From contig WPIO01000016.1 of assembly GCA_009760855.2 (NCBI GenBank), forward strand, positions 4,855,001-4,919,000: a DNA stretch of 64,000 nucleotides, read 5' to 3'. Position 1 is the stretch's first letter; each line of letters begins with the position of its first letter. The stretch comes from Cristatella mucedo (lineage: Eukaryota; Bryozoa; Phylactolaemata; Cristatellidae). A model generated the notes under the pieces. The model was not told the origin of the DNA, made no database searches, and saw only the letters and a list, made by a program, of their open reading frames with translations. Shown here piece by piece: positions 1 to 11,612 of the stretch. Made by a program: the position numbers and the translations under genes.

Positions 1-640
1 CGATTGCAGCTGGTGCAAAACTCTGCAGCTAGGCTTGTCTGTGGTGTGTGTCGCAGTAGCCACATTACTTCACTTCTCGCCGACCTGCACTGGCTACCAG
101 TCAAGCAACGGATTGACTTCAAGGTTTTGTCGCTCACTTTTAGGTCGCTTCATTCGATGGCTCCAGCCTATCTGTCAGATATACTACCCCATCAGGCCAA
201 GCATCGTACCACCCGCTTTTCGGAATCCAACAGTCTAGAAATACCTCATACAAACCTTAAATCCTTTGGAGACCGTGCATTTAGTTCATATGCTCCCAAA
301 GCCTGGAACTCCCTCCCGATCTGCGTCAGAACATCCCCTGACCTGACCACATTTAAAAGGAACCTAAAAACACACCTATTTAGGACAGCATTTAGTGGGT
401 CCCTGTGATTCGTCCTTGATGTGCTTATGCGTGCTGACCCTGTGCATGCTGCCACTAACCACATTTGCATGCTGACCCTGTGCATGTCACCCCTAACCAT
501 ATTATTCATTTCGTTTGTTTTTCAAGCATGATTTTACGTACCATTCAATTGCATTTCACTTTACAGCAAATGTAAAGCGCCTAGAGAGATTAAGTTCTCT
601 GAGGACGCTTTATCAAGTGAATTATTATTATTGTTATTAT
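1..640 (+). mobile_element. LINE-A copy 1: C-terminal RT-ORF end plus 3' UTR
   Basis: This is the 3' end of a CR1/L2-type non-LTR retrotransposon whose 5' part lies outside the window. An open frame to about 408 encodes the region after the reverse transcriptase, with the family motifs LVQNSAARLVC, LHWLPVKQRIDFKVL and KAWNSLP. The 3' UTR contains repeated CATGCTGACCCTGTGCATG-type words and ends with a tail that can fold into a stem (GCGCCTAGAGAGA paired with TCTCTGAGGACGC), followed by a (TTA)n run at about 625-638. Several better copies occur in this window and define the consensus. Confidence 0.85.
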
Positions 641-922
641 GTGCTTATGCGTGCTGACACTGTTGTATGCTGCCACTAACCGCACTTGCATGCTGACGCT
701 GTGCATGTCATCCCTAACCATGTTGTTCATGTTGCTTACCAAGCATGATATTTCCACTCAACACTACTATGAACTACTACTACTAACTACTAACTACTAA
801 CTACTACTACTATAACACTACTACACGACTATGCTTCCATTGCAGCCACTGTAATGCACCTAGAAAGAGATTGAGTTATCTGGGGGTGCTTTATCAAGTG
901 TATCATAATTCTTATTAAGCAC
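641..922 (+). mobile_element. LINE-A 3' UTR, second tandem tail with (ACT)n
   Basis: A second LINE-A 3' UTR follows the first directly, in the same orientation. It restarts at the GTGCTTATGCGTGCTGACAC word and ends with CACCTAGAAAGAGATTGAG and TTTATCAAGTG. An (ACT)n/(AACTACT)n microsatellite at about 762-825 is inserted or expanded inside it. It carries no coding sequence. Confidence 0.75.
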
Positions 923-2145
923 ACGTGGCCAGCAACCACTGCCTACCGGCTGTAATCCCGAAAACACCATCAGACGACATCCGAGATGGACCGAGTTCTA
1001 GCATCAGTCACCCCACGTGCGTGAAACTTCTGGGACGAAAGAGATTTGAGGCACGATTAGATGCACCTGCAAGAGTGCGCCCGTTAGTTTATACCCGAAG
1101 TAGTCACATATATAAGTCAATAGGCGGCGAAACCAGCCCTCAATTTGCTTTGGCTATCAGCAGTCGGAAACTGACCCCATGCTCGGCAGCGCCACCTATC
1201 GTCCTATTGCAACCTTGGACATCATGTGTCTACCTTCAATTTCAACCCTCGGACTTGCGCTCTGTCACCCCTGCCGTTGTATGACTGTAGATTTGAGCCA
1301 CTACGAATAAAGCATCTGACATTAGCTGACCTGACGTCTGACTGCCGGCAACAGTCTATTTCGGTTGGATTGGCCGACTATGTCAGTGCATGCCATTACC
1401 ATGTATAGGTATGCATCGACCTCCTTAAGCAGCTGCTCCTAACCATATAAGCACAGCGCTTGCTCTGACCTCTGGCAGGCAGCGGACAGCATCTTCTGCT
1501 GGCTTCATGATCTCCGAGCACTAACAACAGCTCAAGCAGCAGCACCGCAAGCCACTTAGCATCGTCCCTATGCTCCTGTTGCAGGCATGCGGCAGCCCTT
1601 CCCTGGCAGGAGTTTGGCATTAAAGCCTGGCTCTAAAAGGCTGGCCACACCTTTGAGCTTGTGCGTGCGCTCACGCACACACACGCGGTCACACAGAAAA
1701 CTGACCTGCAAGTTAGTGGGATCCTTGCATTCTCCTCCGACGTAGTCGGCAGCTTCTCGTCGATCCAGCTCTCCAGATAGTCTGCTTCTCTCTTGAAGTA
1801 ATGATACTTCCGCCTGTCCTCGAGTAGTTTCGGATGCTACTGAACAACCCTGATGTTAAGAGAGAGCGAACCGTCGCACCGTAAGGCAAGCCTCACTGAT
1901 GTCTAAAGAGACTTTATTGAGGCTTGCCGTAGACCGGAGACAAAAAACGGTGCACCCTAAGTTAGAGAGCATTCAGCTACGATGCGCCGAGGCTGCGTGG
2001 CGTACGCGGGCAGCCGCTCTTCACGCTCTTCGGCCTGCCTGATGTTGGACGTACCAGGAAATAAATCGTTAGCACCATTGAAAAACGAATAGTCTCCTTG
2101 AAAAAAGGAGAACGTCATCCTCCACAAATCAACATGCCTGCCTCA
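923..2145. other. Unassigned spacer
   Basis: I see no recognisable gene, RNA or repeat here. Open frames of up to 119 codons exist, but they have no family motifs, splice context or codon bias that would support a gene. Confidence 0.5.
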
Positions 2146-2149
2146 ATAA

Positions 2150-2425
2150 CTGATCTCTGTGATTGCTAGCTTATATCTGGAAGTGTAAAATCTCTTATCG
2201 CCGTTCGATTTCTCCAACGAGCCACACTGACTAAGTTGGTGTATGCTCGGGATTTTTTTGTAGTGCGCTGTAATCCTAGGAAGCCTGCGACGCACATACG
2301 GTTGCCAAAATGCTGCACTCGCCCAGCATAGAGAAAGTGAGAAACATGTCCGAGTCAGGGGAGCCGTCAAGGAAGTCAGCAGCACGGAAGCTGTAGCGCA
2401 GGATTTCTAAGAACAATAAAGCAAA
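2150..2425 (-). mobile_element. LINE-B 3' UTR fragment (degenerate)
   Basis: On the minus strand this resembles the LINE-B 3' UTR seen at 4,850-5,090 and 16,327-15,993. The shared plus-strand words are AGCATAGAGAAAGTGAGAA, GAGTCAGGGGAGC and GAGGAAGTCAGCAGCACGGAAG. It directly abuts a SINE1 copy at its right end. Boundaries are approximate. Confidence 0.5.
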
Positions 2426-2600
2426 TACTAGGTGATTTAGCAGCCTCGTTTTTAACGGCAGCAGAAGAGCCTGAAAGGCCCTAGCCGTCGCTGGCAGTGG
2501 CATCAAAGGATAACCCACCACGCAGGACTTGAACCCACGACCTCGCGATCGAGGTCGTGAAGAGCAACCGCCGTACCTAGCGAAAGGACAGTTCTTGGCC
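2425..2600 (-). mobile_element. SINE1 copy (tRNA-derived)
   Basis: Read on the minus strand, it has a tRNA-like head with a B-box-like GGGTTCAAGTCC, a symmetric GACCTCGATCGCGAGGTCG loop region, a GGCATCAAAGG-type body (degenerate here) and the 3' words GGCTCTTCTGCTGCC and GAGGCTGCTAAAT. It belongs to the family also present at 16.5, 40.6, 44.2 and 58.0 kb. Confidence 0.7.
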
Positions 2601-3345
2601 AAAGGGCTTGCCACTGGGTCTTATTCTGCCGACAATGAGCTCACACTTCACACCGCAGGTGCAGGAGGTGCAACTCCTGCAGCTTCACTTCGCTATAATC
2701 ATTGTCTGCCTGCCTCCGGTGGATCGACTGGTCTCGAGTCTCTCTGCTGCAGCATTGTGCACTGGGCTTGTAGATGAGCTACTGCTAACCTTGTGAATAA
2801 TTTCGCCTTTGCTTTTTACTTTTTACAGCCGTAAAAATCCCCGCCCATTCCTTCTTGCCTTTATCTTAGGAGGCGCTTTAGCCCCGGCACCACCTCCACT
2901 CACAATTCCCCCTAAGACCTCAGTCGGAAGGATGCGTTTTAACAAGAAGCAGCTCACTGTAATCAAAGACATTTGATAATCTAACATAATTTAACATGTA
3001 TTTTTACTAAAACGTTCGTCTGAATGATTGATTGACTGCGCTGGGGCAAGTCACCTCAAAAGACTACCGAAAGGTCCGTTTTGACGCTTTACCTCCTAGG
3101 TCCAGCGGGCCACCTTGTGACTTCCGAAATCTAGTAACCGGTGAAACGTGGTCCTGCACACACCATCTTTCATACGGTTTCTTAATTCCTTTGGACCGTT
3201 GGAGAATTTCATCCGGCACGAATACGCATCATTTTGTTCACAGAGGTTCGCCTCCGTAAAGGCACTGCGTTTGTAACTGCCGTATTCAGTTCTAAAGTAT
3301 CGCTATGCTGTATTGTTCTATAGTATCACTAAGTAAACACTATGC
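2601..3345. other. Unassigned spacer
   Basis: No gene or known repeat was recognised. Short open frames lack supporting features. Confidence 0.45.
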
Positions 3346-3475
3346 CTACTGCTTACAGATTTCCTCACCAAACATTTGGTAATGCTTTATAAGCAGCACC
3401 TGTAAATTGCCTAGAGATAGAATCGATTCTCTGAGGGCGCTATACAAAAATATATTAGTATTATTTTAATTCGGC
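3345..3475 (+). mobile_element. LINE-A-like 3' tail (divergent)
   Basis: The segment ends with TGCCTAGAGATAGAATCGAT, then TCTCTGAGGGCGCTATACAA and an AT-rich run, which matches the stem-forming LINE-A/SINE2 tail. The upstream part is too diverged to place in the LINE-A 3' UTR with confidence. Confidence 0.5.
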
Positions 3476-3534
3476 CTGCTACGCTACATTCATCAAATTG
3501 CATATCCTTATCACTTGATTGACAACTGACGTGA

Positions 3535-5095
3535 AGAGCCATGTTTGGGGACTTGGAGCATGGAAAGGCGAGTCACGAGATTCAGGAGATTCTACGTGGC
3601 AACGACGACGGGAATTTCACTGCCCTAGCTCAGCTGGATCTGTCTGCTGCCTTCGACACCATTGATCACGAAGTTCTGCTTGAACGATTGAGAACAACGA
3701 TCGGTCTGGCAGACGAAGCACTGGCATGGTTTAAATCGTACATGTCTAATCGTGTTTAATCCATGACGTGTGTGAGTCAGGTCTCACACACGAGACGGGT
3801 CACCTGTGGAGTCCCTCAAGGGTCTGTACTCGGTCCATTGCTGTTCTCCATGTATACACAACCTCTGGGAAAGGTGATTAAGGCCCATGGATAGGATATC
3901 ACTTTTATGCTGACAATACTCAGTGGTATTTTTCATTCAAACCGTCGGAATCGGCTGCAGCAATTGAGAAACTGAATGCTTGCCTTGCCGATATTCTATC
4001 ATGGATGTCGAAAAACTTCCTAAAATTAAATGGCGATAAAAACGAACTGCTACTCATAGGTCACTTTAAGCGTGTGGCTGGATGAAAAGGCTTTGCTCTT
4101 CTAATAGGTGATGCTGTTGTGCGACCATCACCACGTGCTCGAAATTTAGGTCTCGCCTTCGACAGATGCCTCAATTTTAAAAGCTTCATTCAGAAGACTG
4201 CTTCTACAGCTAGCCATCACGTCCGATCCCTATCCAAGATTAGGAGCTGTCTCCCACAGTGGCTTGTAAAAAATTTGACTAGCTCCTTAATTCTGCCTCG
4301 GCTTGATTATTGTAATTCCCTCTTGGCTGGGCTACTAAACAAAGCTGCTAGGCCACTGCAGTTGACTATGAATATGGCTCTAATGTAATGTAATGTAATG
4401 TAATTTATCTCCGTCTGTAACTCCACAAAGTCATAAAGACCATGTGGGTGTTATGCAGGCGAGTTTTGTATAGCGCACTCACAACCTAAGCGGCTTCCGG
4501 GCTGCAAGGCTAGTCTTCAAGTCCCAGAGGTTTGACCACGTGTCACCTTTGCTAAAAGAGCTAGGATGGATGCCGGTTGACCAACGGATCCAGAGCAAGG
4601 TTCTTACGCTGACCCACAAGATCCGCTACGGATTGGCTCTTTCGTACCTAGATGAACTGCTGCATCAGTTTCAGCCTCTTCGCGCCCTCAGGTCCTGTGT
4701 GCACAATAAATTAGCTGTTCCATTCCTCCGCTCAAAGATCGTAGCGACAGAAGCTTTAGCTCTGCAGGTCCTAGCCTGTGGAACTCGCTTCCACAATTTT
4801 TAAGCAACGACAATTACTCTCCTACTACCGACTATGGCTCATTCTTTTCAGCGGTCCTGAGCTGCTACTTCCATGCTACTCACTACCTCAACAGCTCTCC
4901 TGACTGCTATGCTTCCCACTTTCTCTTTGTTGCGTGAGACGAAGTCTGTTGGCTACCGAATGATTGTACCGAAAGCCACTTAGGCTGTGAGTGCTCTATA
5001 CAAAACTCATCTGCGTAACACCCACATGTCTTTATGACTTTGTGGAGGGACAGACGGAGATACATTCCATTCATTACATTACACAGAAACTGCTC
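3535..5095 (+). mobile_element. LINE-B copy: partial reverse transcriptase, C-terminal region and 3' UTR
   Basis: This is a decayed, 5'-truncated CR1/L2-type LINE distinct from LINE-A. In order it shows an RT palm start (QLDLSAAFDTIDHEVLLERL), [14 protein letters not shown] at about 3,800-3,840, the catalytic box near 3,906 as YADN (the family usually has YADD), LKLNGDKNELL, RLDYCNSLLAGLL and LLKELGWMPVDQRIQSKVL. In-frame stops and frame changes (for example at 3,757 and 4,084) show it is inactive. Its 3' UTR ends with TATACAAAACTC, a CTTTATGACTTTGTGGAG word and (CATTA)n. The coding region is broken by a second LINE-B tail at 4,380-4,499. Confidence 0.8.
4380..4499 (-). mobile_element. LINE-B tail inserted inside a LINE-B copy
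   Basis: Here the LINE-B 3' tail is present in reverse orientation: (TAATG)n, then ATCTCCGTCTGTAACTCC, CATAAAGACCATGTGGGTG and TGTATAGCGCACTCAC. It splits the host LINE-B coding frame between the NMA and AARLVF codons. GGCT is present on both sides (4,376-4,379 and 4,500-4,503), consistent with a short target-site duplication. It is a very short, 5'-truncated insertion. Confidence 0.75.
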
Positions 5096-6390
5096 GTCTT
5101 ACTCGGAAAAAATGATTTGTTGGGCAGATAGCAATGGGCCCTTTGTTCTGCGCGAGTCATTTGAGTGTTTGAAAATGCCATAATGGGGCTCTCTTTCAGC
5201 TGAAGCCCAGTTACGGAGCTTCTGGAGGGTGCAATTGAAGGCGATCCACGAATGCATAGCGAGAACCACGTGCCGTCGTGCCGTCGCTTGGTTTATTAGA
5301 AACGGTAGAAATGCGCTTAAAAGAAGGCAGAAGTCGAGCTCGGAAAATGAGCTAAAAGTGGGGAAATTTCACCATTGATTCAATAGACAAACTTCAAGCA
5401 GGTCATGCAAGAAACGATCCACTGATCACGATATACATACGATAGACAATACACGGAGCACACAGGCGCTCCTCGTAGGTCGTTCCCTTTCGCTCAGCAG
5501 TGAGGTGCTGAGCAAAAGCGACCATCCAGGTCACGAAGCGTCAGTTCAAGAATAGCAGGATAGTATTAGCAGGGGCAGAGCCACTAAGGCTCATTTGCCG
5601 CTAGACGCATAATTGAGGGTGTTATATCCAACGGCTTTTACGTTATTATCCCCACAGTCAATCTGTACAACATCATAGCTGTTTCGGTCACTACATGCTA
5701 TTTTCGGACAGTTTTTGTTTGCCACAAATGTATAGGAAAAGGCCTGAATTTCCATTAACCTTGCGTTTTTGCGCATGATAGTTTAAATTTTAAATTCACT
5801 TGCTTTCCAGAACGCTGGAAATATAGCAATGTAAAAGTGTCTGATCATAAATATAACATTCACGTTTCGGTATGTAATTTATTTTTTGTACGTAATCACA
5901 CAAGCAAATTAGAGGGCAATGAAATATATTCTGATTTTCTTATAAGCCTAAGACCCTTTTAAAAACTAGTGTCCTTTTAATGCGTTTCTTTGTATGGTTG
6001 ATCACTAGACAATGTCGTTGAGACGTGCTACGTTTTAGTTTTTCAATGAATTAAGGCATCATGATTACTTTTAATCTTCATTGGTGAAAATTTCCAGTAA
6101 TATAAACCTTATTGTTAATACAGTAACCTTAAGCGCACCGGCTCTGTTTAGTTACAGCAGCCTCAATGTATGCGTATCTTCATTGCTGGAAGCTTTAATA
6201 TTTCAGTTGCCGGCAGTCGGATTGTTCTACATTTGCAGCCAATTTAGTAAGACACTGCGAAAATGTGGTCCGCGGATACATTTAAAAATTTGTGGGAAGT
6301 GTACAGGCATATTTTGCCATGCTCTCCAGGAATCAGGTCAAACGCAAGGCACCACATTTCCCTTGCCAGAAGGCAAGAAATCTCTGCATG
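5096..6390. other. Unassigned spacer, partly AT-rich
   Basis: No gene, RNA or repeat was recognised. The 5,580-6,120 part is AT-rich. An open frame running through 6,081-6,533 is not supported, because its end is a SINE1 copy. Confidence 0.45.
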
Positions 6391-6394
6391 GTAA

Positions 6395-6530
6395 GACACT
6401 CCGGGTCTTAACCCAGCAAAAGGTGCTCGCTCTTCACGATACAGGTCGTGGGTACGAGTGCAGTGGCGATCTTTATTGCCTTCTGCAAGCAGTGTTGATA
6501 GCCGCTAAGGCCCATCCGCCGCTATATAAA
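6395..6530 (+). mobile_element. SINE1 copy (degenerate)
   Basis: A tRNA-like head (GGGTCTTAACCCAGCAAAAGG, then CAGGTCGTGGGTACGAGTGC) is followed by the SINE1 body words GCGATCTTTATTGCC, GCAAGCAGTGTTGATAGCC and CGCTATATA. The head resembles the SINE1 copy at 56.7 kb. Confidence 0.55.
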
Positions 6531-7015
6531 TGACGCAGGTGAATGAGAATGTAAAATTGTTTCTCGAATTTTACGCTATAAAAATTTTAGCCGGAAACGA
6601 ATTCACCATGGGTGAAATACTTTCCTTGGGTAATTATTTTAACGCTACTTTTTTATTTAATGATCGGACGGAGCAGCATAAAGCGGTAAATGTATCTTCT
6701 TTACCAATGACTCTTGAGCCTGACTATTCTACGAATTGCTAGTTCTGAACGGCTGACCCGTCCATGCGTTATAATGCCAAGCCTCATCTATCCCGCATCA
6801 TGACTTTTCTTCATCCATCGCCATCCAGTGCATCGCTTGTCTGAGCGATGCACCGTCACGCACTCCTTCAAAGAGAACGAGCCTTCGTCTTCAGAAGAGC
6901 GCAGCCAGTCAAACAAAAAAAGGGGCATCTAGGGCAGTCTATATCCAGCTGGCAAATGCCGACTCTGAGCTGAGGAAAAAACCCGTAATCTCACCACCAA
7001 AAAAAATAGTGTCAA
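6531..7015. other. Unassigned spacer
   Basis: I see no supported feature. There is a short palindromic word, GCATCGCTTGTCTGAGCGATGC, near 6,831-6,852 (8-bp arms), of unknown meaning. Confidence 0.4.
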
Positions 7016-7190
7016 ATTCAACAGCCTCTTTTGCGTAGCATCAGAAGAGTCCTTAAGGCTGTCACCACCGCTTGCAGCAGCAACAAGAAAGGATCGCCCG
7101 CCGCAGGATTTGAACCCGTGACCTCGGGACCGAGGTCGTGAAAAGGGCAGAAGCCTTACCTAATCGGTCATTACGACTCACTAACCGAAT
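7015..7190 (-). mobile_element. SINE1 copy
   Basis: On the minus strand it has the B-box GGGTTCAAATCC, the GACCTCGGTCCCGAGGTC symmetric segment, a TTGCTGCTGCAAGCGGTGGTG body and the GACTCTTCTGATGC end. The family is the same as at 16.5 kb. Confidence 0.75.
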
Positions 7191-7429
7191 CAAACCTGTG
7201 TGACGTGATCAGATACGAAACCGTAGTCTTCCACTGCACGCTCGAGACCGAGCTTCCCGAGTGCTCCAGCCGGAATTCTTTCCTCTCCAGCAAGCGCGAC
7301 TGCGTGGCAAGCGCCAGGAAAGAGACTCTGTTCTCTTGGAGTGTCGTCAGAATATCCGACTACTATCATTTTTTTATAATTATCATTGCTATTATTACCA
7401 TTGCTATCTGGCTGAGTCCGCGCAAGTCA

Positions 7430-7600
7430 TTTGACCCTGTGCATGTGACCCCTAACCATGTTATTCATGTTGTTTATCAAGCATGATATTACTCAGCATT
7501 CAATCGCGTTTCCTTTTGCAGCAAATTGTAAGCGCCTAGAAAGAGATTGAGCTTTCTTAGGGTGCTTTATTAAGTGCATTATTATTATTATCTGATGAAT
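7430..7600 (+). mobile_element. LINE-A 3' UTR fragment
   Basis: It starts at GACCCTGTGCATGTGACCCC, continues through CATGTTATTCATGTTG and CAAATTGTAAGCGCCTAG, and ends with the stem tail and (ATT)n. It is 5'-truncated within the 3' UTR, so it has no coding content. Confidence 0.8.
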
Positions 7601-7813
7601 GTTTACTCCGATAGGAAAGCGCATCGCCGTGCTTTCTACTCGTTTCTCAGTTGAATGTCATCGGTAGCCCTCAAAGCCGGGCTGCTCAAGCTGAGAAAAA
7701 CTAAAGGCCTCTTCCTCTGGCTCACACCGCTTGCACCTCCAAGAGAGTTACTCCGTCAGCGTCAAGACCATGCTGGGCGCATGGAGGTGCGACGATCAGC
7801 TCTGGTGGGTGCT

Positions 7814-8180
7814 CATCGAAGACTTCATCATCGAAGACTTCATAATCGATGACTTCATCATCGAAGACTTCATAATCGATGACTTCATCATCGAAGACTT
7901 CATAATCGAAGACTTCATCATCGAAGACTTCATCATCGAAGACTTCATCATCGAAGACTTCATAATCGATGACTTCATCATCGAAGACTTCATAATCGAT
8001 GACTTTATCATCGAAGACTTCATAATCGAAGACTTCATCATCGAAGACTTTATCATCGAAGACTTCATAATCGATGACTTCATCATCGAAGACTTCATAA
8101 TCGAAGACTTCATCATCGAAGACTTCATCATCGAAGACTTCATCATCGAAGACTTCATCATCGAAGACTTCATAATCGAT
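7814..8180. repeat. 15-bp minisatellite (GACTTCATMATCGAW)n
   Basis: There are about 24 copies of a 15-bp unit, GACTTCATCATCGAA, alternating irregularly with GACTTCATAATCGAT. Because the unit is a multiple of three with no stop in the used frames, it reads as EDFII/DDFII on the plus strand and MMKSS/IMKSS on the minus strand. Both open frames are products of the repeat, and nothing else indicates a gene. Confidence 0.95.
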
Positions 8181-8552
8181 GGGCGCTCATCTAGGACTTG
8201 GTAGTGCTGGCATTGTTACGGGTCTCTCTCTCTCATGCACAATCGCATCCAGGTCATGCGCTACGCTTCCCAGCCATATTTGCCTGTGGGACAGCAGGGT
8301 CGCTAGGTGGCGCGCCGCCTACGGTCGGGCTGGCGCTCACACGGGCCACCGAGCTCTCGTTGGTGAAACGGCAATGTCACGTGGGAGCCACTGGCGGACC
8401 TCGGAGAGTTCTTACGATACGATTGCACATCATACGGTTCCTTAAGAAAGAAACTGTCGCAGATTTATTTAAGGAACCCGAACTAGCGGGTATGTCCGAA
8501 TCAACTTTACTGAGCTGTCTGAGGTAAAGGTCAAACCTGGAGTCTCTTTGTG

Positions 8553-8750
8553 ACCACAATGCTGCCACTAACCACACTTGCATGCTGACCCTGTGCATGT
8601 CACTTATAAAACATATTATGTTTACTGCTTATTGAGCATTCTACCACTCACCATTCAATCGCGCTTCCTTTGCAGCAAGTGTAAAGAACCCAGAAAGATA
8701 TTGAGTTCTCTGAGGCAGCTTTATTGGGTGTATTATTATTAAAAATAAAA
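8553..8750 (+). mobile_element. LINE-A 3' UTR fragment
   Basis: It begins with ATGCTGCCACTAACCACAC, has CATGCTGACCCTGTGCATG and GCAGCAAGTGTAAAG, and ends at the stem tail followed by TTATTATTA. Confidence 0.8.
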
Positions 8751-10655
8751 GATTGGCTTGGGTGCATTCATCTTATCAAATAGCTAATTTGTAAGGAGGG
8801 GGTGGCTTGGAATTGGCTTCGTCGGAAAAGCTCGGGGAAGTCTCCTGAGAAGTCAGCCAAAACATAAGTACAACTGGTTGCTATTCCATTGAGCTAGGGC
8901 AAAACGGGCTTCAAAATGTCCGCTAGCGTACATTTCCTCCTCCATGCTTATCTTAATAAATCCAGAGCGATTGTGGGCTTATTCTCAATGGAATGACATG
9001 CACTCTACCAGCATTTACTGGACTCGAAATACCGCTAAAAGGGAAAATGTTACGGCCACATCATGTAAAACTGCATTTGGGGTCTTCTTTTTTCAAATTG
9101 ATTTAAAGAGTGCAAAGAAATTTAAGTTATAATTATTCAGTAACCACATGCACCGTGTGCATATAGCGGCAGACGAGCGTTAGTGGCTAATACTCTGTTT
9201 GCAGCAAGTAATAAAGAATTTCTTTTGCAGAACTCGAAGCCTATTACCTTGGTCGTGAAGTGCGAACACTTCCCTTGGGCCTAGACCTAAGTCACGGCTA
9301 TAAAGTAACCTTTAACCTCTAAAAAGTACTGCCGTACAAATCTTTGACGTCATGTTATTTAACTAACTTCATTATAAAATACGTATTAGTTCAATGTTTA
9401 ATTAATTAATTTAATTTAATTATTTATTTAATTCAAATATTAATGCTTCCGATTACACTTTTTTAAAGAACAAGTTTTCAATTTTTTGCAAATGAGCCTA
9501 TTTTTTATTCATCACTGTCTTTAAACGTTTGTGGGCTATAATTGCCAATTTTCTATACGTTTAGAGCATCAAACTGGGGAATAGCACTTTCTACGCAGGA
9601 ACGAAAAAGTGTTTGCGTAGCATTTTTACCAAACAGACGCTGTTTTAAGCGATATTTGCGAATGTCGATCCACAATCGGAGTTCATGGAAATGGCGCTGG
9701 CTCACGTGTTTGTGCTGTTCAACACCCAGTTGGGCATTAAAAAGTGTCTCTGCATCCACATATTACAAACAGGCATGCTTTTTCCGAACAGCGATGTGGC
9801 CAACGAATTTCTCTTCCGAACGAGCACACAGCGTGAGGCGAGACGAGATAGCTGGCACGTATCAGTATCGCATTCAACGAAGATTTTCCATGCCAGAGTC
9901 TTCACTGGGGTTAGTCAATCGCACCCACGTTTGCGGCATTGGCGAGACGGTAAAAGTTCAAAGTTCACGTGAAATTCGCTTTGGGCACGCTGACCGACTG
10001 CCTCAGCAGCCGACCATTGATTTTATGACCTATAGCGAGGTAGTCAGTGCATCAATGCCCTATCACCTCTTGCTTTTAACGGTTATGTCTTAAATCTTGT
10101 TTTCTTTACTCAATCTCGATTTTATGCTTCTCTTGGATTTATTCTTTGACGGTGAAGGGTCTTTCTGGCTATCAGCTCTAAGCCTTACAGTCTGTTTCTC
10201 TCGCCGGTAGCGGGTGGAAAATAACATGCTGGTGCCTTAAGATGCACATATTCGACTTCTTTATAGTTAGACATTGAAGTGTGATGTCAGGTCATTTATT
10301 CTAAGAAGATCTTCTGTCCAAAAATCGCGATATTTATTTAAGAACATCGACTCTCTTTCTAGACGCGAATACTCGATCATTGCATAGCATAAGACAGTGT
10401 TCCAAGTGATTCGGAGTTGAGGATACGAAACTGGTTGCGTACTCCCAACAGAATTAACTTCCGTCAGATCTCACAGTGGTTTAGTCCGTGAATGATGCTA
10501 GAACAATTAACGCTGCAAAATATCTACATCCAAATCAGTACCAACTTGAGAAATCTCATATTAATAAAAGTGACGGTGCAGCAAACAATGATATGAAGCC
10601 ATATAAGCGTTCCGCTAGAACGGACGCCGATAGCAGAGCCCCACTGCAGCAGAAA
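8751..10655. other. Unassigned spacer with one 183-codon open frame
   Basis: The first and last thirds show nothing. An open plus-strand frame at 9,542-10,093 and overlapping minus-strand frames (9,553-9,905) exist, but I recognise no domain, signal peptide or splice context in either. It could be a remnant of an unknown transposon gene or chance. The stretch at 9,380-9,440 is simple TTAA-rich DNA. Confidence 0.35.
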
Positions 10656-10659
10656 GAAA

Positions 10660-11612
10660 AGAACTAACTCGTTAGTTATGGGCAAACCCAGTGTGATTCA
10701 GAAATTGGAAAAGCTTACGCTCAAAATTGGCTCTCCCAGCATATCTCCTGCTGAATCAGCTCGAAATCTAGGTGTCATGTTCCAAAGTGACCTTTCTTTA
10801 GACGACCACATTAGCTCCACAATCAAGTCTGCCTACTTTCAGTTACATAATATCGCTAAAATTCGGGCTTTTTCGGATAAGAATGCCACGTTTAAGTTGG
10901 TCTATGCATTCGTGACATCCCGTCTCGACTTCTGCAACTCACTGCTTACTGGCCTACCAGCATGTGCGATCAGGCGATTGCAGCTGGTGCAAAACTCTGC
11001 AGCTAGGCTTGTCTGTCGTGAGCGTCGCAGTTGCCACATCACACCACTTCTCGCCGACCTGAACTGGCTACCAGTCAAGCAAAGGATTGACTTCAAGGTT
11101 TTGTCGCTCACTTTTAGGTCACTTCATTATTTGGCTCCAGCCTATCTCTCAGATCTACTCCCCCACCAGGCCATCCATTGTACCACCCGCTTTTCGGAAT
11201 CCAACAGTTTACCAATACCTCGTACAAACCTCAAATCCTTTGGAGACGGTGCATTTAGTTTGTATGCTGCCAAAGCCTGGAACTCACTCCCAACTTGTGT
11301 CAGAACATCCCCTGACTTGATTACATTTAAAAAGAACTTGAAAACATACCTATTTAAGACAGCATTCAGTGGGTCCCTGTTACTCGTCCTTCATGTGCTT
11401 GTGCGTGCTGACACTGTGCATGGTGCCACTAACCACATTTGCATGCTGAACCTGTGCGTGTCACCCCTAACCATGTTATTCATGTTGCTTATCAAGCATG
11501 ATATTACTCACCATTCGATCGTGCTTCCCTTTGCAGCAAATGTAAAGCGCCTAGAAATAGATTGAGTTCTCTTAGGGTGCTTTATCAAGTGCATGATTAC
11601 TATTAGAATATT
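10660..11612 (+). mobile_element. LINE-A copy: longest intact C-terminal ORF (295 codons) plus 3' UTR
   Basis: A 5'-truncated LINE-A copy keeps an uninterrupted frame from MGKPSVIQKLEKLTLKIG onward. It runs through the RT thumb and connection region (SARNLGVMFQSDLSL, VTSRLDFCNSLLTGLPA), LVQNSAARLVC and LNWLPVKQRIDFKVL, and then into the 3' UTR. The truncation lies just downstream of the RT catalytic box, so no active enzyme can be made. The tail GCGCCTAGAAATAGATTGAG and TCTTAGGGTGCTTTATCAAG ends it at about 11,600. The intact frame suggests a fairly young insertion. Confidence 0.88.

Noticed and set aside
6081-6533. 150-codon plus-strand frame
   Set aside because: Its last 45 codons are a SINE1 copy and the rest shows no protein-like pattern.
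7814-8180. CRISPR-like direct repeats
   Set aside because: Units are contiguous with no unique spacers, and the window is eukaryotic; it is a minisatellite.
9542-10093. 183-codon plus-strand frame
   Set aside because: No recognisable domain, overlapping minus-strand frames of similar quality, and no splice or promoter context. Kept only as a note in the spacer entry.
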